Shown: positions 9,353-17,486 of the stretch, one piece after another
Position numbering within the stretch: position 1 is the first letter of the stretch
Layout of the letters: every line of letters starts with the position of its first letter
Assembly: GCA_035295125.1 (NCBI GenBank)
Contig: DATGJP010000067.1
Coordinates: 248,001 to 312,000 of the forward strand
Direction of reading: 5' to 3'
Source: JAICMB01 sp035295125
Lineage (GTDB): Bacteria > Acidobacteriota > Terriglobia > Bryobacterales > Bryobacteraceae
Length of the DNA: 64,000 nt
The notes under the pieces: model-generated
The model's input: only the letters and a program-made list of their open reading frames with translations
Databases searched by the model: none
What the model was told of the DNA's origin: nothing
Program-made: the position numbers and the translations under genes

Positions 9353-9804
9353 CGAAATCGTCCCTTTCGGGAAGGCAGGTCGATCAGCGCCTCGAGCAGC
9401 CCTGCGCGCCCACCGTCCGGAACCGCACCAAGCCGATCGTCCCAATCGACCAGCAGCTTTCGCAAATGATCGCGCAGCGCGCTGAGTTCCGCGATCTGCT
9501 CTTCCACCTGCCCCAGCTTCGATTCCGCCAGCGACCGAACCTGCCGGCATGGCGCGCCACCACCATCGCGAATCCGCAGAATCGGAGCCAGTTCCTCCAG
9601 CTTGAATCCGATCTGCAAAGCGCGCCGGACGAGCCGCACCCGAGTCACCGCTTCAGGAGGATACTGGCGATAACCCGCGGGAGTCCGCCGGGGTCGCCCC
9701 AGTACGCCGACCCGCTCGTAATGCCGCAACGTATCCGGACTCACGCCGCACAAGCGCGCGAGTTCACCCGAACGCAGCAATCTCGGAACAGTTTCGGCTC
9801 CCAC
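9349..9804 (-). CDS. MerR-family transcriptional regulator
   Basis: The N-terminal winged helix shows ELARLCGVSPDTLRHYERVG and GYRQYPPEAVTRV. A long dimerisation helix follows (about 85-120). One cysteine sits in GGGAPCRQV, at the position of the first metal ligand of MerR/ZntR proteins. The usual C-terminal cysteine loop is replaced by WDDRLGAVPDGGRAG, with no Cys or His, so classical metal sensing is doubtful. The frame continues upstream to 9954, but a MerR-type promoter lies at 9817-9848, so codons before it cannot be in the message. GTG at 9804, preceded by AGGAAG, is the most likely start and gives 151 residues. The gene for a secreted protein follows with an ATGA overlap. The same promoter type precedes the permease gene ending at 9845, so that gene is a likely target. 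Confidence 0.88.
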   Translation of the reverse strand: MGAETVPRLLRSGELARLCGVSPDTLRHYERVGVLGRPRRTPAGYRQYPPEAVTRVRLVRRALQIGFKLEELAPILRIRDGGGAPCRQVRSLAESKLGQVEEQIAELSALRDHLRKLLVDWDDRLGAVPDGGRAGLLEALIDLPSRKGRFR

Positions 9805-9816
9805 CTTCCTGATGGT

Positions 9817-9848
9817 AGTATCCACTCTGGAACGAATTCCAGGGTCAA
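9817..9848 (-). promoter_or_regulatory. MerR-type promoter/operator of the merR operon
   Basis: On the minus strand: -35 TTGACC (9848-9843), 20-base spacer, -10 GATACT (9822-9817). The spacer holds the dyad CTGGAA-TTCG-TTCCAG. An over-long spacer with a dyad between the boxes is the hallmark of MerR-activated promoters. The -35 box overlaps the stop codon of the upstream permease gene. Transcription should start near 9810, only a few bases before the chosen GTG. Confidence 0.85.
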
Positions 9849-12178
9849 GCGATTTTTCGCAGTGCCGCAACTGGATCCAGACGCGTCGCACGGGCGGCCG
9901 GCAGATAGCTCGCCACCAGGGCAACAGCAAATAGCAGGGTTGCGATGAATCCAAACACGGCTGAATCGAACAATCCTACGCCATAGAGCATTGAAGCCAG
10001 CAGTTTGAGAAGCCCCGCGGCTCCCACCATGCCCGCCAGAATGCCAATCGCCGTGAGAAGCATGCCCTTTCGGATGATGAGCCATAGGATGGTACCGCGG
10101 TCGGCGCCGATCGCCATCCGGATCCCGATCTCCGTCGACCGCTGGTCCACAGAATAGGAGAGCACGCCATAAATCCCGATTGCCGCCAGGACAAGAGCAA
10201 TCCCGGCGAAACCGCTCAGCAGCAATAAATTGAACCGGCGGGGGCCCACCGACCCCTCCACCACGTCCTCCATACTACGGATGTCCGACACCGCGAGCCT
10301 GGGGTCGGAGGCGGAGACCGCCCGCCGCACGCTGGCTGCAAATGCCATTGGTTCGGACCTGGTGCGCACCACCAGGGTCAGGAATGGCATGGAGAACTGG
10401 CTGTAGGGAGCGTACATCTGCGGTTCCGGTGCTGACTCGAGACTCGTGTGCCGGACGCCCTGCACGACACCCACGACCTCGCGCCAACCCGCAGTGTCCA
10501 GGCGAATTCGTTTCCCGATCGCCAGCTCGCTCGGCCAGAAACGCTGCGCCGCGACATCGTTGATGACGACCACGTTGGGTGTATCGGCAGTGTCCTGCTC
10601 CGAGAGCGTCCGGCCGGCCAGGATGGGAATGCCCATCGCTTTGAAATAATCGGGCGTCGCGCAACGCAGTTGTGCTTTGAACTCCTCCCCAGGCGCGGCG
10701 GGTGGGCGACCCTCGATGTCGAAATTGAAACTCGGGCCATTGCCCGCCAGCGGCAGGTGAGTCACGCCACCGGCCGCTTGAACCTGAGGGTCCGAACGAA
10801 GGCGCTCCAAAACCCGCCCGGCAAGCGCCTGCCGCAGTACCGGCCGATAATTCGCGCCGCGGAGGTTAATATTCGCTGTAAGCACGTTTGCAGGCTGGAA
10901 ACCGGGATTCACATGGTTGAGCAGCACGAGGCTCTTCACCAGGAGTCCCGTCCCGATCAGTAGAACCAGCGACAAGGCAACCTCGGCAACAACCAGGCCA
11001 CCTCGAAACTTCTCCGAGATGCGCAGAGCCGGCGCAAGTCCGAAAAGGACCCCCGCACCGGCCGCGATGAGCAGCGTGAAGGCCAGCACCGGCAGGTTCA
11101 GCCCGCTCTCCCCAATCCGCGGAACGTTGCCCGGCGTCATGGCGACGATCAGCCGGATGAGCCATCGTGCCCCCACAAGACCAAACAATCCGCCCAATAG
11201 TGACAGCACCAGGCTTTCCATGAGCAGTTGCCGGATGATTCGCAGCCGCCCCGCGCCGAGCGCGGTCCGAATTGCCATCTCCCGCTGCCGCCCGGTTGCG
11301 CGCGCCAGCAGAAGATTCACCACGTTGCCGCAAGCGATGAGCAGCACGAACACCACTGCGCCCAAGAGAACCAGCAGGCTGCTCCGATAATTGTTGGTCG
11401 TGTCTTCGAGCAGCGGTACGACGTTCACTCCGTGTCCCGTGTTCTCCCGCGGATAGGCCTTCTCCAACTGCGTCGCAATAGTGGCCATTTCCGAGCGGGC
11501 TTGGTCGACACTGCTACCGGCCGTCACACGCGCAACCACGTTCAGGATATGCATGCCGCGTCCTGCCATTCGGGACGTCGGATCGATCGCCAGAGGCTCC
11601 CACAGATCGATTTGCCGGGTCGGGAAATAGAAGCTTTCAGGCATAACGCCCACTACCGTGTACTGGCTGCCGTTGAGCCCGATCTGCCGGCCGATGATCG
11701 CCGGATCGGAACCAAAGCGGCGCTCCCACAACCCGTAGCTGAGAATGACAACCGGGTTGGCCCCGGGTTTGTCGTCATCGATCGAAAATGCGCGTCCGAA
11801 ACGGGGTTTCGCATCAAGCGAGCCCAGCAGGCTTGCTGAAATCGCGGCGCCATGGATCTGCTCGGGATCGGCTGAGCCGGTCAGAGTGTAATCGCCCGTC
11901 GTATATGCCGACATCCCCTCCAGGCTCTTGCTCTGCCGCCGCCAATCGGCAAAGTCGGCAAATGATACGGACCCCGCCGCTATCCTCGGACGCTTCTCCC
12001 AGATTCTGACCAGTCGTTCTGAGTGCCCGTACGGCAGTGGCCGCAGGAGCACGGCGTCGATAACGCTGAAAACCGCGGTATTCGCCCCAATACCGATCGC
12101 AAGCGTCAAAATCGCGACCAAAGTGAACGCCGGATTTCTGAAGAGCATCCGGATACCAAAGCGAAGATCGAGAAGCAT
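9845..12178 (-). CDS. ADOP-type ABC transporter permease, MerR-controlled
   Basis: 777 residues: MLLDLRFGIRMLFRNPAF, then LAIGIGANTAVFSVIDAVLL, a MacB periplasmic domain (about 55-250), three FtsX helices (about 270-390), a second periplasmic domain (about 440-640) and a last FtsX block ending in LDPVAALRKIA. It is a paralogue of the permease at 2000-4369. An upstream GTG/ATG frame to 12265 exists, but those codons read through a MerR-type promoter at 12186-12217, so the ATG at 12178 is the start. That ATG falls within one or two bases of the predicted transcription start, which implies a leaderless or nearly leaderless message. No ATPase gene is near. The shared operator suggests it answers the same signal as the MerR regulator encoded downstream. 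Confidence 0.9.
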   Translation of the reverse strand: MLLDLRFGIRMLFRNPAFTLVAILTLAIGIGANTAVFSVIDAVLLRPLPYGHSERLVRIWEKRPRIAAGSVSFADFADWRRQSKSLEGMSAYTTGDYTLTGSADPEQIHGAAISASLLGSLDAKPRFGRAFSIDDDKPGANPVVILSYGLWERRFGSDPAIIGRQIGLNGSQYTVVGVMPESFYFPTRQIDLWEPLAIDPTSRMAGRGMHILNVVARVTAGSSVDQARSEMATIATQLEKAYPRENTGHGVNVVPLLEDTTNNYRSSLLVLLGAVVFVLLIACGNVVNLLLARATGRQREMAIRTALGAGRLRIIRQLLMESLVLSLLGGLFGLVGARWLIRLIVAMTPGNVPRIGESGLNLPVLAFTLLIAAGAGVLFGLAPALRISEKFRGGLVVAEVALSLVLLIGTGLLVKSLVLLNHVNPGFQPANVLTANINLRGANYRPVLRQALAGRVLERLRSDPQVQAAGGVTHLPLAGNGPSFNFDIEGRPPAAPGEEFKAQLRCATPDYFKAMGIPILAGRTLSEQDTADTPNVVVINDVAAQRFWPSELAIGKRIRLDTAGWREVVGVVQGVRHTSLESAPEPQMYAPYSQFSMPFLTLVVRTRSEPMAFAASVRRAVSASDPRLAVSDIRSMEDVVEGSVGPRRFNLLLLSGFAGIALVLAAIGIYGVLSYSVDQRSTEIGIRMAIGADRGTILWLIIRKGMLLTAIGILAGMVGAAGLLKLLASMLYGVGLFDSAVFGFIATLLFAVALVASYLPAARATRLDPVAALRKIA

Positions 12179-12185
12179 TCCTGGC

Positions 12186-12217
12186 AGTGTAAACGGTGGA
12201 ACGCATTCCAGGGTCAA
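12186..12217 (-). promoter_or_regulatory. MerR-type promoter/operator of the permease gene
   Basis: Minus strand: -35 TTGACC (12217-12212), 20-base spacer, -10 TACACT (12191-12186). The dyad is TGGAA-TGCG-TTCCA. Over the TGGAACG/ATTCCAGGGTCAAG core it differs from the merR promoter at a single base, which makes shared control very likely. Confidence 0.85.
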
Positions 12218-12239
12218 GAGGAGAGAGAGAATAGTACGG

Positions 12240-13238
12240 ATGAAACCACGCGTCCTGGTAACCAAGAGGATTTACCCTGAAGCGATTGACTATCTGCAGC
12301 AGCACTGCGACATCGACTACGAAGAGACGGATATCGGCCTCAAGCCCGAACAACTGCTCGGCCGGATTCACGACAAACAGGCAGTTGTTTCCCAGCTCGT
12401 CGACAAGTTCACCCCCGAAGTGATCGGCCAGCTCGACGGCCTGAAAATCATCGCCAACGTCGCGGTGGGTTTCGACAACATCAACGTGCCCGCCGCCACC
12501 CGCAAAGGCATTCTGGTCACGAATACGCCCGACGTCCTCACCGACACAACTGCCGACTTCGCCTTCGCGCTATTACTCGCCGCGGCGCGCCGTGTTGTCG
12601 AAGCGCACCAACACATCCACGCCGGCGACTGGATCCGCTGGTCTATCGATTTGCTGGTCGGACACGACGTCCATCACAAGACGCTGGGTATCTTCGGAAT
12701 GGGACGCATCGGGCAAGCCGTCGCCCGGCGGGCACGCGGATTTTCAATGCGCGTTCTCTATAACGACGCCATCCGCGCGCCAGAGCACGCCGAGCGCGAA
12801 CTCGAGATGCAGTTCGTCCCCAAAGAGCAACTGCTCCGCGAGTCCGATTTCATTAGCCTGCACGTCCCCCTGAACGATTCCACCCGCAAGCTCATCGGTG
12901 AGCCGGAATTGCGGCAGATGAAGCGCAGCGCGATCCTTGTGAACACTTCGCGTGGCCCGGTGGTCGACGAAGCAGCCGTCGCACAGGCGCTGTCCGAGCA
13001 TCGGATTGCAGGAGCCGGCCTCGACGTGTTTGAGAACGAACCGAGCGTTCACCCGCAATTGCTGAGGCTCGACAACGTCACATTAGCCCCGCACATCGCC
13101 AGCGCGTCCATCGATACCCGGCGCGAAATGTCTATGCTGGCCTGCCGCAATGCGGTAGCAGCGCTTCAGGGGAGACGGCCTGAAACGCTGCTTAATCCCG
13201 AATTGTGGGACTCAAGGACCGCCCAGAGAGAAGCTTGA
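12240..13238 (+). CDS. D-2-hydroxyacid dehydrogenase, glyoxylate/hydroxypyruvate reductase type
   Basis: 332 residues. The Rossmann motif GIFGMGRIGQAVARRA sits near residue 150. Catalytic Arg is in NTSRGPVVDE, Glu in FENEP and His in LAPHIASAS, all in the usual order. The sequence NVAVGFDNINVPAAT is typical of the GyaR-like branch, which reduces glyoxylate or hydroxypyruvate with NAD(P)H and links glycine, serine and glycerate metabolism. The ATG at 12240 follows a purine-rich GAGGAGAGAGAGA stretch. The frame is open further upstream into the divergent permease promoter, but those codons have no family resemblance. The 3' end overlaps the small convergent gene at 13192 by 47 bases. Exact substrate preference is not readable from sequence. 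Confidence 0.9.
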   Translation: MKPRVLVTKRIYPEAIDYLQQHCDIDYEETDIGLKPEQLLGRIHDKQAVVSQLVDKFTPEVIGQLDGLKIIANVAVGFDNINVPAATRKGILVTNTPDVLTDTTADFAFALLLAAARRVVEAHQHIHAGDWIRWSIDLLVGHDVHHKTLGIFGMGRIGQAVARRARGFSMRVLYNDAIRAPEHAERELEMQFVPKEQLLRESDFISLHVPLNDSTRKLIGEPELRQMKRSAILVNTSRGPVVDEAAVAQALSEHRIAGAGLDVFENEPSVHPQLLRLDNVTLAPHIASASIDTRREMSMLACRNAVAALQGRRPETLLNPELWDSRTAQREA

Positions 13239-13404
13239 GCACCAGAAGATCCGACGGCTGAAGGTTGGTCACGGGCAAGTTGTTGAGATCGTCCTCCGAC
13301 TGGACGATATGGTTGCGAATCAGCGACCGCAACTGTTCTATACTGACCCCCAACTCCTCCGCAGCCTCGCGCTCGGAGTAGTGGGACTTGCTCGTTATCG
13401 GCAT
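13192..13404 (-). CDS. Small helix-turn-helix (MerR/excisionase-like) protein
   Basis: 70 residues with a compact N-terminal helix-turn-helix (YSEREAAEELGVSIEQLRSLIRNHIV) like the DNA-binding part of MerR/excisionase proteins. The C-terminal tail has no recognisable sensing domain. The ATG at 13404 has an AAGG ribosome site 6 bases upstream. Its last 15 codons overlap the end of the convergent dehydrogenase gene. With no phage or integrase genes nearby it is more likely a free-standing regulator than an excisionase. Target unknown. Confidence 0.7.
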   Translation of the reverse strand: MPITSKSHYSEREAAEELGVSIEQLRSLIRNHIVQSEDDLNNLPVTNLQPSDLLVLKLLSGRSLSPTIRD

Positions 13405-13605
13405 TCAGGACCTTTCAAAATCTTCCTAATGCGATTCTAGGTCTTCTCGAGTGCCATCCCAATCAGGGAGAGAACCTAAACAAGTTTACGGGTATCGCTG
13501 ACGGACTTTGGTACTAAAGTCGGGATGTTCTCCTTTGATTTCAAGATTATGGATGCTAATGGCTTCGTCTAGTGTTCCGGCGCTACACTCAAAGCGGATC
13601 ATTCT

Positions 13606-14847
13606 ATGCCCGACAAACACCCAAGCACTCTTCGTCCACCGACGGAAGTCTTGACCCGCGGCTTCGACCCAAGCCTCTCGGTCGGTTCGGCGCGTCCCGC
13701 CGTCTTTCGCAGTTCCACCTACGTTTTTTCCAGTCCTGAAGCCGCCGAGCGAGCATTCGATCTTATGGCCGGCCGCGCCAAGGGCGAACCCGGCGAGAAG
13801 GTAGACCTGGTCTACTCCCGCTTCAACCACCCCAACGCCGAGATTCTCGAAGACCAGATCGTCCCGCTCGAAGCGGGTGCGCACGCCGCGCTCGTCTTCA
13901 ATTCCGGAATGGCGGCGATCATGACCGCGATTATGACGTTGATGCGGCCGGGAGAGTCGATCGTTTACACCGTGCCGATTTATGGCGGCACCCAGCATTT
14001 CATTCAGGACTTCCTGTCCGTATGGGGAATCAACGGAATCGCTGTGCCCGCGGGCGACCGAAGCAGCCTGGAACAGGCCGTCCGATCCGGGCAGAACGTG
14101 AGCATCGTTCTCGTGGAATCACCCGCGAATCCGAGCCTCGTAATGACCGATATCCGGCATGCGGCAGAGGCCGCTGCATCCCTTCCCAAGCCGGCTCTCG
14201 TGATGGTGGACAACACACTCATGGGGCCGACCTTCCAACACCCGCTGGAACACGGGGCCGACCTGTCGCTCTACTCGGCCACAAAGTATCTGTCGGGCTT
14301 CAGTGACATGATCGGTGGTGCGGTGATCGCTCGCGACCCTGACCTGATACGGCGGATCCGCAGCAAACGGAGCCTGTTCGGCAATATTCTCCAGCCCGAC
14401 GAGTGCTGGATGCTCGATGGCCGCCTGCCGACTGTCGCCCTGCGCATGAATCGTTCAAGCAAGAATGCAGAACGCATCGCGTCCCACCTGGCGCGCCATC
14501 CGAAAGTGCGGAAGGTCCTTTACCCTACCCTGTTCGACGACCCGGAGCAAACGCGTATCTACGAGCAGCAGTGCGATTTCCCCGGCGGCATGCTTTCCCT
14601 GATCCTGCGCGGCGGCAAACGGGCGGCGTTTGAGTTTCTGCGCCACGTCCGGATCGCTCGAAATGCCGTCTCGCTGGGCGGCGTCGAAACACTGGCCTGC
14701 CACCCCAAGTCAACCACCCATTCCGGATTCACCGAAGAAGAGTTCCGGCAAGCCGGAGTCACCGACGGCCTGGTCCGCGTATCGGTAGGAATCGAAGACT
14801 GGCGCGATTTGTTAGCCGACTTCGAACAAGCCCTGGAGTTGGTATAG
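13606..14847 (+). CDS. Cys/Met metabolism PLP-dependent enzyme (cystathionine gamma-synthase / methionine gamma-lyase family)
   Basis: 413 residues, normal for the family. The PLP-binding lysine lies in SATKYLSGFSDMIGG. The phosphate-binding stretch VFNSGMAAIMTAI and the cofactor Asp in VMVDNTLMGP are in place. The C-terminus has the substrate-loop segment SLGGVETLACHPKSTTHS, which binds the substrate carboxylate. The family covers cystathionine gamma-synthase, cystathionine lyases and methionine gamma-lyase. The insert FDLMAGRAKGEPGEKVDLVYSR and the lack of a neighbouring methionine-pathway gene keep the exact reaction open. No riboswitch is visible in the 200 bases upstream. The ribosome site is weak. 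Confidence 0.88.
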   Translation: MPDKHPSTLRPPTEVLTRGFDPSLSVGSARPAVFRSSTYVFSSPEAAERAFDLMAGRAKGEPGEKVDLVYSRFNHPNAEILEDQIVPLEAGAHAALVFNSGMAAIMTAIMTLMRPGESIVYTVPIYGGTQHFIQDFLSVWGINGIAVPAGDRSSLEQAVRSGQNVSIVLVESPANPSLVMTDIRHAAEAAASLPKPALVMVDNTLMGPTFQHPLEHGADLSLYSATKYLSGFSDMIGGAVIARDPDLIRRIRSKRSLFGNILQPDECWMLDGRLPTVALRMNRSSKNAERIASHLARHPKVRKVLYPTLFDDPEQTRIYEQQCDFPGGMLSLILRGGKRAAFEFLRHVRIARNAVSLGGVETLACHPKSTTHSGFTEEEFRQAGVTDGLVRVSVGIEDWRDLLADFEQALELV

Positions 14848-14931
14848 AAGACGAGTTCCGACGACACGTCCCGCGACGATTTGGAAGGACTGTTGCCAAG
14901 GACTGCAGGTCCATGAAAGTGGATGAACAAA

Positions 14932-14960
14932 GGTGGCACAGGCGGTTTCGCCTGTGCATT
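14932..14960 (+). repeat. Family A palindrome, copy 2
   Basis: Stem GCACAGGCG / CGCCTGTGC, loop GTTT (14936-14957). Both arms changed together relative to the consensus (GCGC to GCAC, GCGC to GTGC), so pairing is kept. It sits between two convergent genes. Confidence 0.88.
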
Positions 14961-15030
14961 TTGGGGTGAGCGCTAAAAGGCTGCCGGAATCGCCGCCTTT
15001 CCACAGAATCCAAAATCCGGCACTGGGAAG

Positions 15031-16686
15031 TCACAAACCAGGCGAAACCGCCTTCTGCACCTTTCCACAGCCCGCCGCCAGGTGCTGATCAATGACTTCC
15101 AGCAAATGCGACGGGTGCACGGGCTTCGAGATATAGCCGGTCATCCCTGCCCCCAAACATTTCTCCCGATCCCCGTTCATGGCGTGCGCTGTCATCGCGA
15201 CGATGGGCAGCCCGGCCCAACGCGGCTGTTGCCGGATGAGACGCGTGGCTTCCAATCCATCGAGGACAGGCATCTGCACGTCCATAAGGACAAGGTCAAA
15301 CGTCCCGTTCTCCAGTTTCGATAGCGCCTCGCGTCCGTCATTCGCGAGTTCGAAGGTGAACCCTCGTTTGCGCAGCACCGCCATCACAACCTTTTGGTTT
15401 ACCTGGTTATCCTCGACCACCAGGATGCGCGCCGGGCTAGCGTCCGTCGTCCCGCCAGCCGCCTGCGACTGCCTGGCCGGTTCCTGGTTTGTCGCGCCCA
15501 CTGGAGCACCACATTTCAAATCAACCGTAAATGTCGTCCCTCGACCAAGAGAGCTCTCCACGTGTATGTCTCCATCATGAAGTTGCGCCAGCTTTTTAGT
15601 AATTGCCAGCCCCAAACCCGTGCCACCATACCTGCGGCTGATGCTGCCGTCCGCCTGTGTGAATTTGTCGAATATATAAGGAAGCGTTTCAGGAAGAATG
15701 CCGGGACCGGAATCGCGCACCGTCAACGTCAACCGTACCTCGTCGCACCCAATCGCTACACATCCTAATTCCACTGCAACAAAACCGTGCTCCGTGAATT
15801 TCACCGCGTTGCTGACCAGGTTGGCCATGATCTGGCGAATCCGCAACGGATCTCCGATCACCTCGCGGGGAACATCGCTCGCAATCTGGTGCTCAATACG
15901 AATGCCCTTATGATGCGCCACGGGAGCATGCGCGCGCACACAGTCCTCAACCATCGAGCGAATGTCGAACGCGATGCGCTCCAACGTCATTTTCCCGGCT
16001 TCGATTTTGGAAAGATCGAGCAGGTCGTTCAGGAGCGAAAGCAGCGAATATGCGCAGCGCTGCGCGGTCTCCAGTTGATCGCGCTGCTCCTCCGACAACG
16101 GACCTTCCATGGTGATGTCGATCATGCCGAGTATGCCGTTCATGGGTGTGCGCAACTCGTGAGACATGTTCGCAAGAAATTCGCTTTTTGCATTGCTGGC
16201 TTCTTCCGCCCGCCGGCTGGTCTCCTCCAGTTCCTTCGTCCGTTGGTGTATGCGCTCTTCGAGCAAGGTCTCGTGTTCCTGTATCAGCACCTTCGAGGCG
16301 GCGAGCGACTGCACCATGCGATTGAACTGTTCACCCAGTAACTCGACCTCATCCCCGGTCTGAGAAATCTGAATCGGTGCGAGCCGTCCATTGCAAACGG
16401 AGTGGATGCCCAGTTGCAAAATACGGAGCGGCCGAACCAGCAGACGGGTTGTGAACCTGGCGATTGCCAGCGCGACCAGCAGCACCACCGCTCCCAGCAG
16501 CAGTCCTTTGGGCGCGTCGAAAGTGTCCTGGCGCAGATCATATGCCAGGATGATCGCGATCACCCAAAACATCAAAGCTGCGGTAAAGAGTGAGAACTTT
16601 GAGGCCAGTGAGCGGAATGCGCGGGTTCCGGAGTACCCTCCGTCAATGGGAGAAACCTTCACATCCTGCCATCGGCCGAACCTCAC
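15031..16686 (-). CDS. Hybrid sensor histidine kinase with HAMP and C-terminal receiver
   Basis: 551 residues. Two membrane helices (about 31-49 and 60-76) leave only a very short external loop, so the signal is probably read in the membrane or cytoplasm. A HAMP domain (about 80-135) and a coiled linker precede the HisKA box with His176 (NMSHELRTPMNG). The ATPase domain has NLVSNAVKFTEHG, DSGPGI and RYGGTGLGLAI. The receiver carries Asp469 (LVLMDVQMPVLDG) and Lys in YISKPVH. There is no output domain, so a separate regulator or phosphotransfer partner is needed; none is adjacent. The last seven codons (KAVSPGL) come from a degenerate family A repeat, so the natural stop seems to have been replaced. 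The BON-domain gene is divergent, 287 bases away. Confidence 0.92.
   Translation of the reverse strand: MRFGRWQDVKVSPIDGGYSGTRAFRSLASKFSLFTAALMFWVIAIILAYDLRQDTFDAPKGLLLGAVVLLVALAIARFTTRLLVRPLRILQLGIHSVCNGRLAPIQISQTGDEVELLGEQFNRMVQSLAASKVLIQEHETLLEERIHQRTKELEETSRRAEEASNAKSEFLANMSHELRTPMNGILGMIDITMEGPLSEEQRDQLETAQRCAYSLLSLLNDLLDLSKIEAGKMTLERIAFDIRSMVEDCVRAHAPVAHHKGIRIEHQIASDVPREVIGDPLRIRQIMANLVSNAVKFTEHGFVAVELGCVAIGCDEVRLTLTVRDSGPGILPETLPYIFDKFTQADGSISRRYGGTGLGLAITKKLAQLHDGDIHVESSLGRGTTFTVDLKCGAPVGATNQEPARQSQAAGGTTDASPARILVVEDNQVNQKVVMAVLRKRGFTFELANDGREALSKLENGTFDLVLMDVQMPVLDGLEATRLIRQQPRWAGLPIVAMTAHAMNGDREKCLGAGMTGYISKPVHPSHLLEVIDQHLAAGCGKVQKAVSPGL
15038..15066 (-). repeat. Family A repeat, degenerate copy 3, inside the kinase gene's 3' end
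   Basis: Reads CAGGCGAAACCGCCTTCTGCACC, that is, the family A core in reverse with one arm eroded. It supplies the final codons and the stop of the kinase at 15031. Confidence 0.7.
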
Positions 16687-16812
16687 CCGATGTACATAGG
16701 CGCTATACCCTACTTACACGCAAACGAGAGGCTTTGTTTCAGATGTGAAAAAACTTCGGAAACGAGGCGAACCAATCTGGGGGTTCGTACGTCTTAATAT
16801 ACAAAGCAGCTG

Positions 16813-16858
16813 GTCTCCGTGCGGTCCCTTTCCCCAACAACCAACCCCGCACGGAGAC
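16813..16858. repeat. 12-bp perfect inverted repeat between kinase and BON genes
   Basis: GTCTCCGTGCGG (16813-16824) pairs perfectly with CCGCACGGAGAC (16847-16858) across a 22-base pyrimidine- and A-rich loop. There is no T-run, so it is not a standard terminator. It lies about 115 bases upstream of the BON gene and could be an operator or an RNA hairpin in its leader. Confidence 0.65.
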
Positions 16859-16885
16859 ACCCTAGTATACATCGATGTTCGTTTC

Positions 16886-16900
16886 CGAACAACCGTTTCG
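16886..16900. promoter_or_regulatory. Candidate LexA-like (SOS-type) operator
   Basis: CGAACAACCGTTTCG has the CGAAC-N4-GTTYG form of Gram-positive-type LexA boxes. It is embedded in a wider pattern of two TTCG-N4-CGAA units (16878-16889 and 16897-16908). It lies about 75 bases upstream of the BON gene. No lexA gene is in view, so the assignment is tentative. Confidence 0.35.
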
Positions 16901-16973
16901 TTACCGAACACATCAGCCGCCCTTGTTACAGAATCGGACACGCTGACATCTCACGATAGGGGTAAGTTGCGAA

Positions 16974-17486
16974 ATGCGTTCTCTGATTCCAGTTCTTCTA
17001 ATAATGTCGTCGGCCGTGCCGGCGTCCGCTCAAAAGGGAGGCCCTGACCGGATCGCGCGTGAGGTTCGCCATGAACTCGTCATGCTGCCGTACTACAGCG
17101 TCTTCGACGATCTGGCGTACAAGGTCGATGGGAGCAACGTCACGTTATTTGGCTATGTGACTCAGCCCGTTCTCAAAAGCGACGCCGAGCGCGCCGTAAA
17201 GAATATTGAGGGCGTCAGCAGTGTAAACAACCAGATCGAAGTCCTGCCCGTGTCGCCCAACGATGATGGCATCCGCCGCGCCGTTTATAGAGCCATCTAC
17301 TCGCAGCCCGGCCTGGACATGTACAGCCTGCGGGCTGTCCCCACTATTCACATCATTGTGAAAAATGGCAACGTGATTCTGACGGGAGCCGTCTCCTCAC
17401 AAGCCGACAAGGAGCGCGCTGGTATCGCTGCCAACGGCGTTTCGGGGGTGTTTAAGGTCACCAATGATATTCAGGTGGGAAAGTAG
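16974..17486 (+). CDS. Secreted BON-domain protein
   Basis: 170 residues with a signal peptide (MRSLIPVLLIMSSAVPASAQ) and two BON modules. The first covers about 28-95 with GYVTQPVLKSDAERAVKNI; the second about 98-168 with GNVILTGAVSSQADKERAG. The pattern VTLFGYV...V.GV..V.N.I.V repeats in both. BON domains bind phospholipid or act as envelope-stabilising scaffolds, as in OsmY, and such proteins are often stress-induced. The start is followed at once by the signal sequence. The leader region upstream holds a long inverted repeat and a LexA-like box. The 3' end overlaps the convergent DUF2461 gene by 29 bases. Confidence 0.87.
   Translation: MRSLIPVLLIMSSAVPASAQKGGPDRIAREVRHELVMLPYYSVFDDLAYKVDGSNVTLFGYVTQPVLKSDAERAVKNIEGVSSVNNQIEVLPVSPNDDGIRRAVYRAIYSQPGLDMYSLRAVPTIHIIVKNGNVILTGAVSSQADKERAGIAANGVSGVFKVTNDIQVGK

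Noticed and set aside
11928..12239. N-terminal extension of the D-2-hydroxyacid dehydrogenase
   Set aside because: These codons overlap the divergent permease gene and its MerR promoter. The family starts at the ATG at 12240.
13405..13605. SAM riboswitch before the Cys/Met enzyme gene
   Set aside because: No conserved SAM-riboswitch helices or terminator-antiterminator pair could be traced.
16871..16910. Short direct repeats CCGAACA before the BON gene
   Set aside because: Only two units; better explained as operator half-sites than as a tandem repeat or array.
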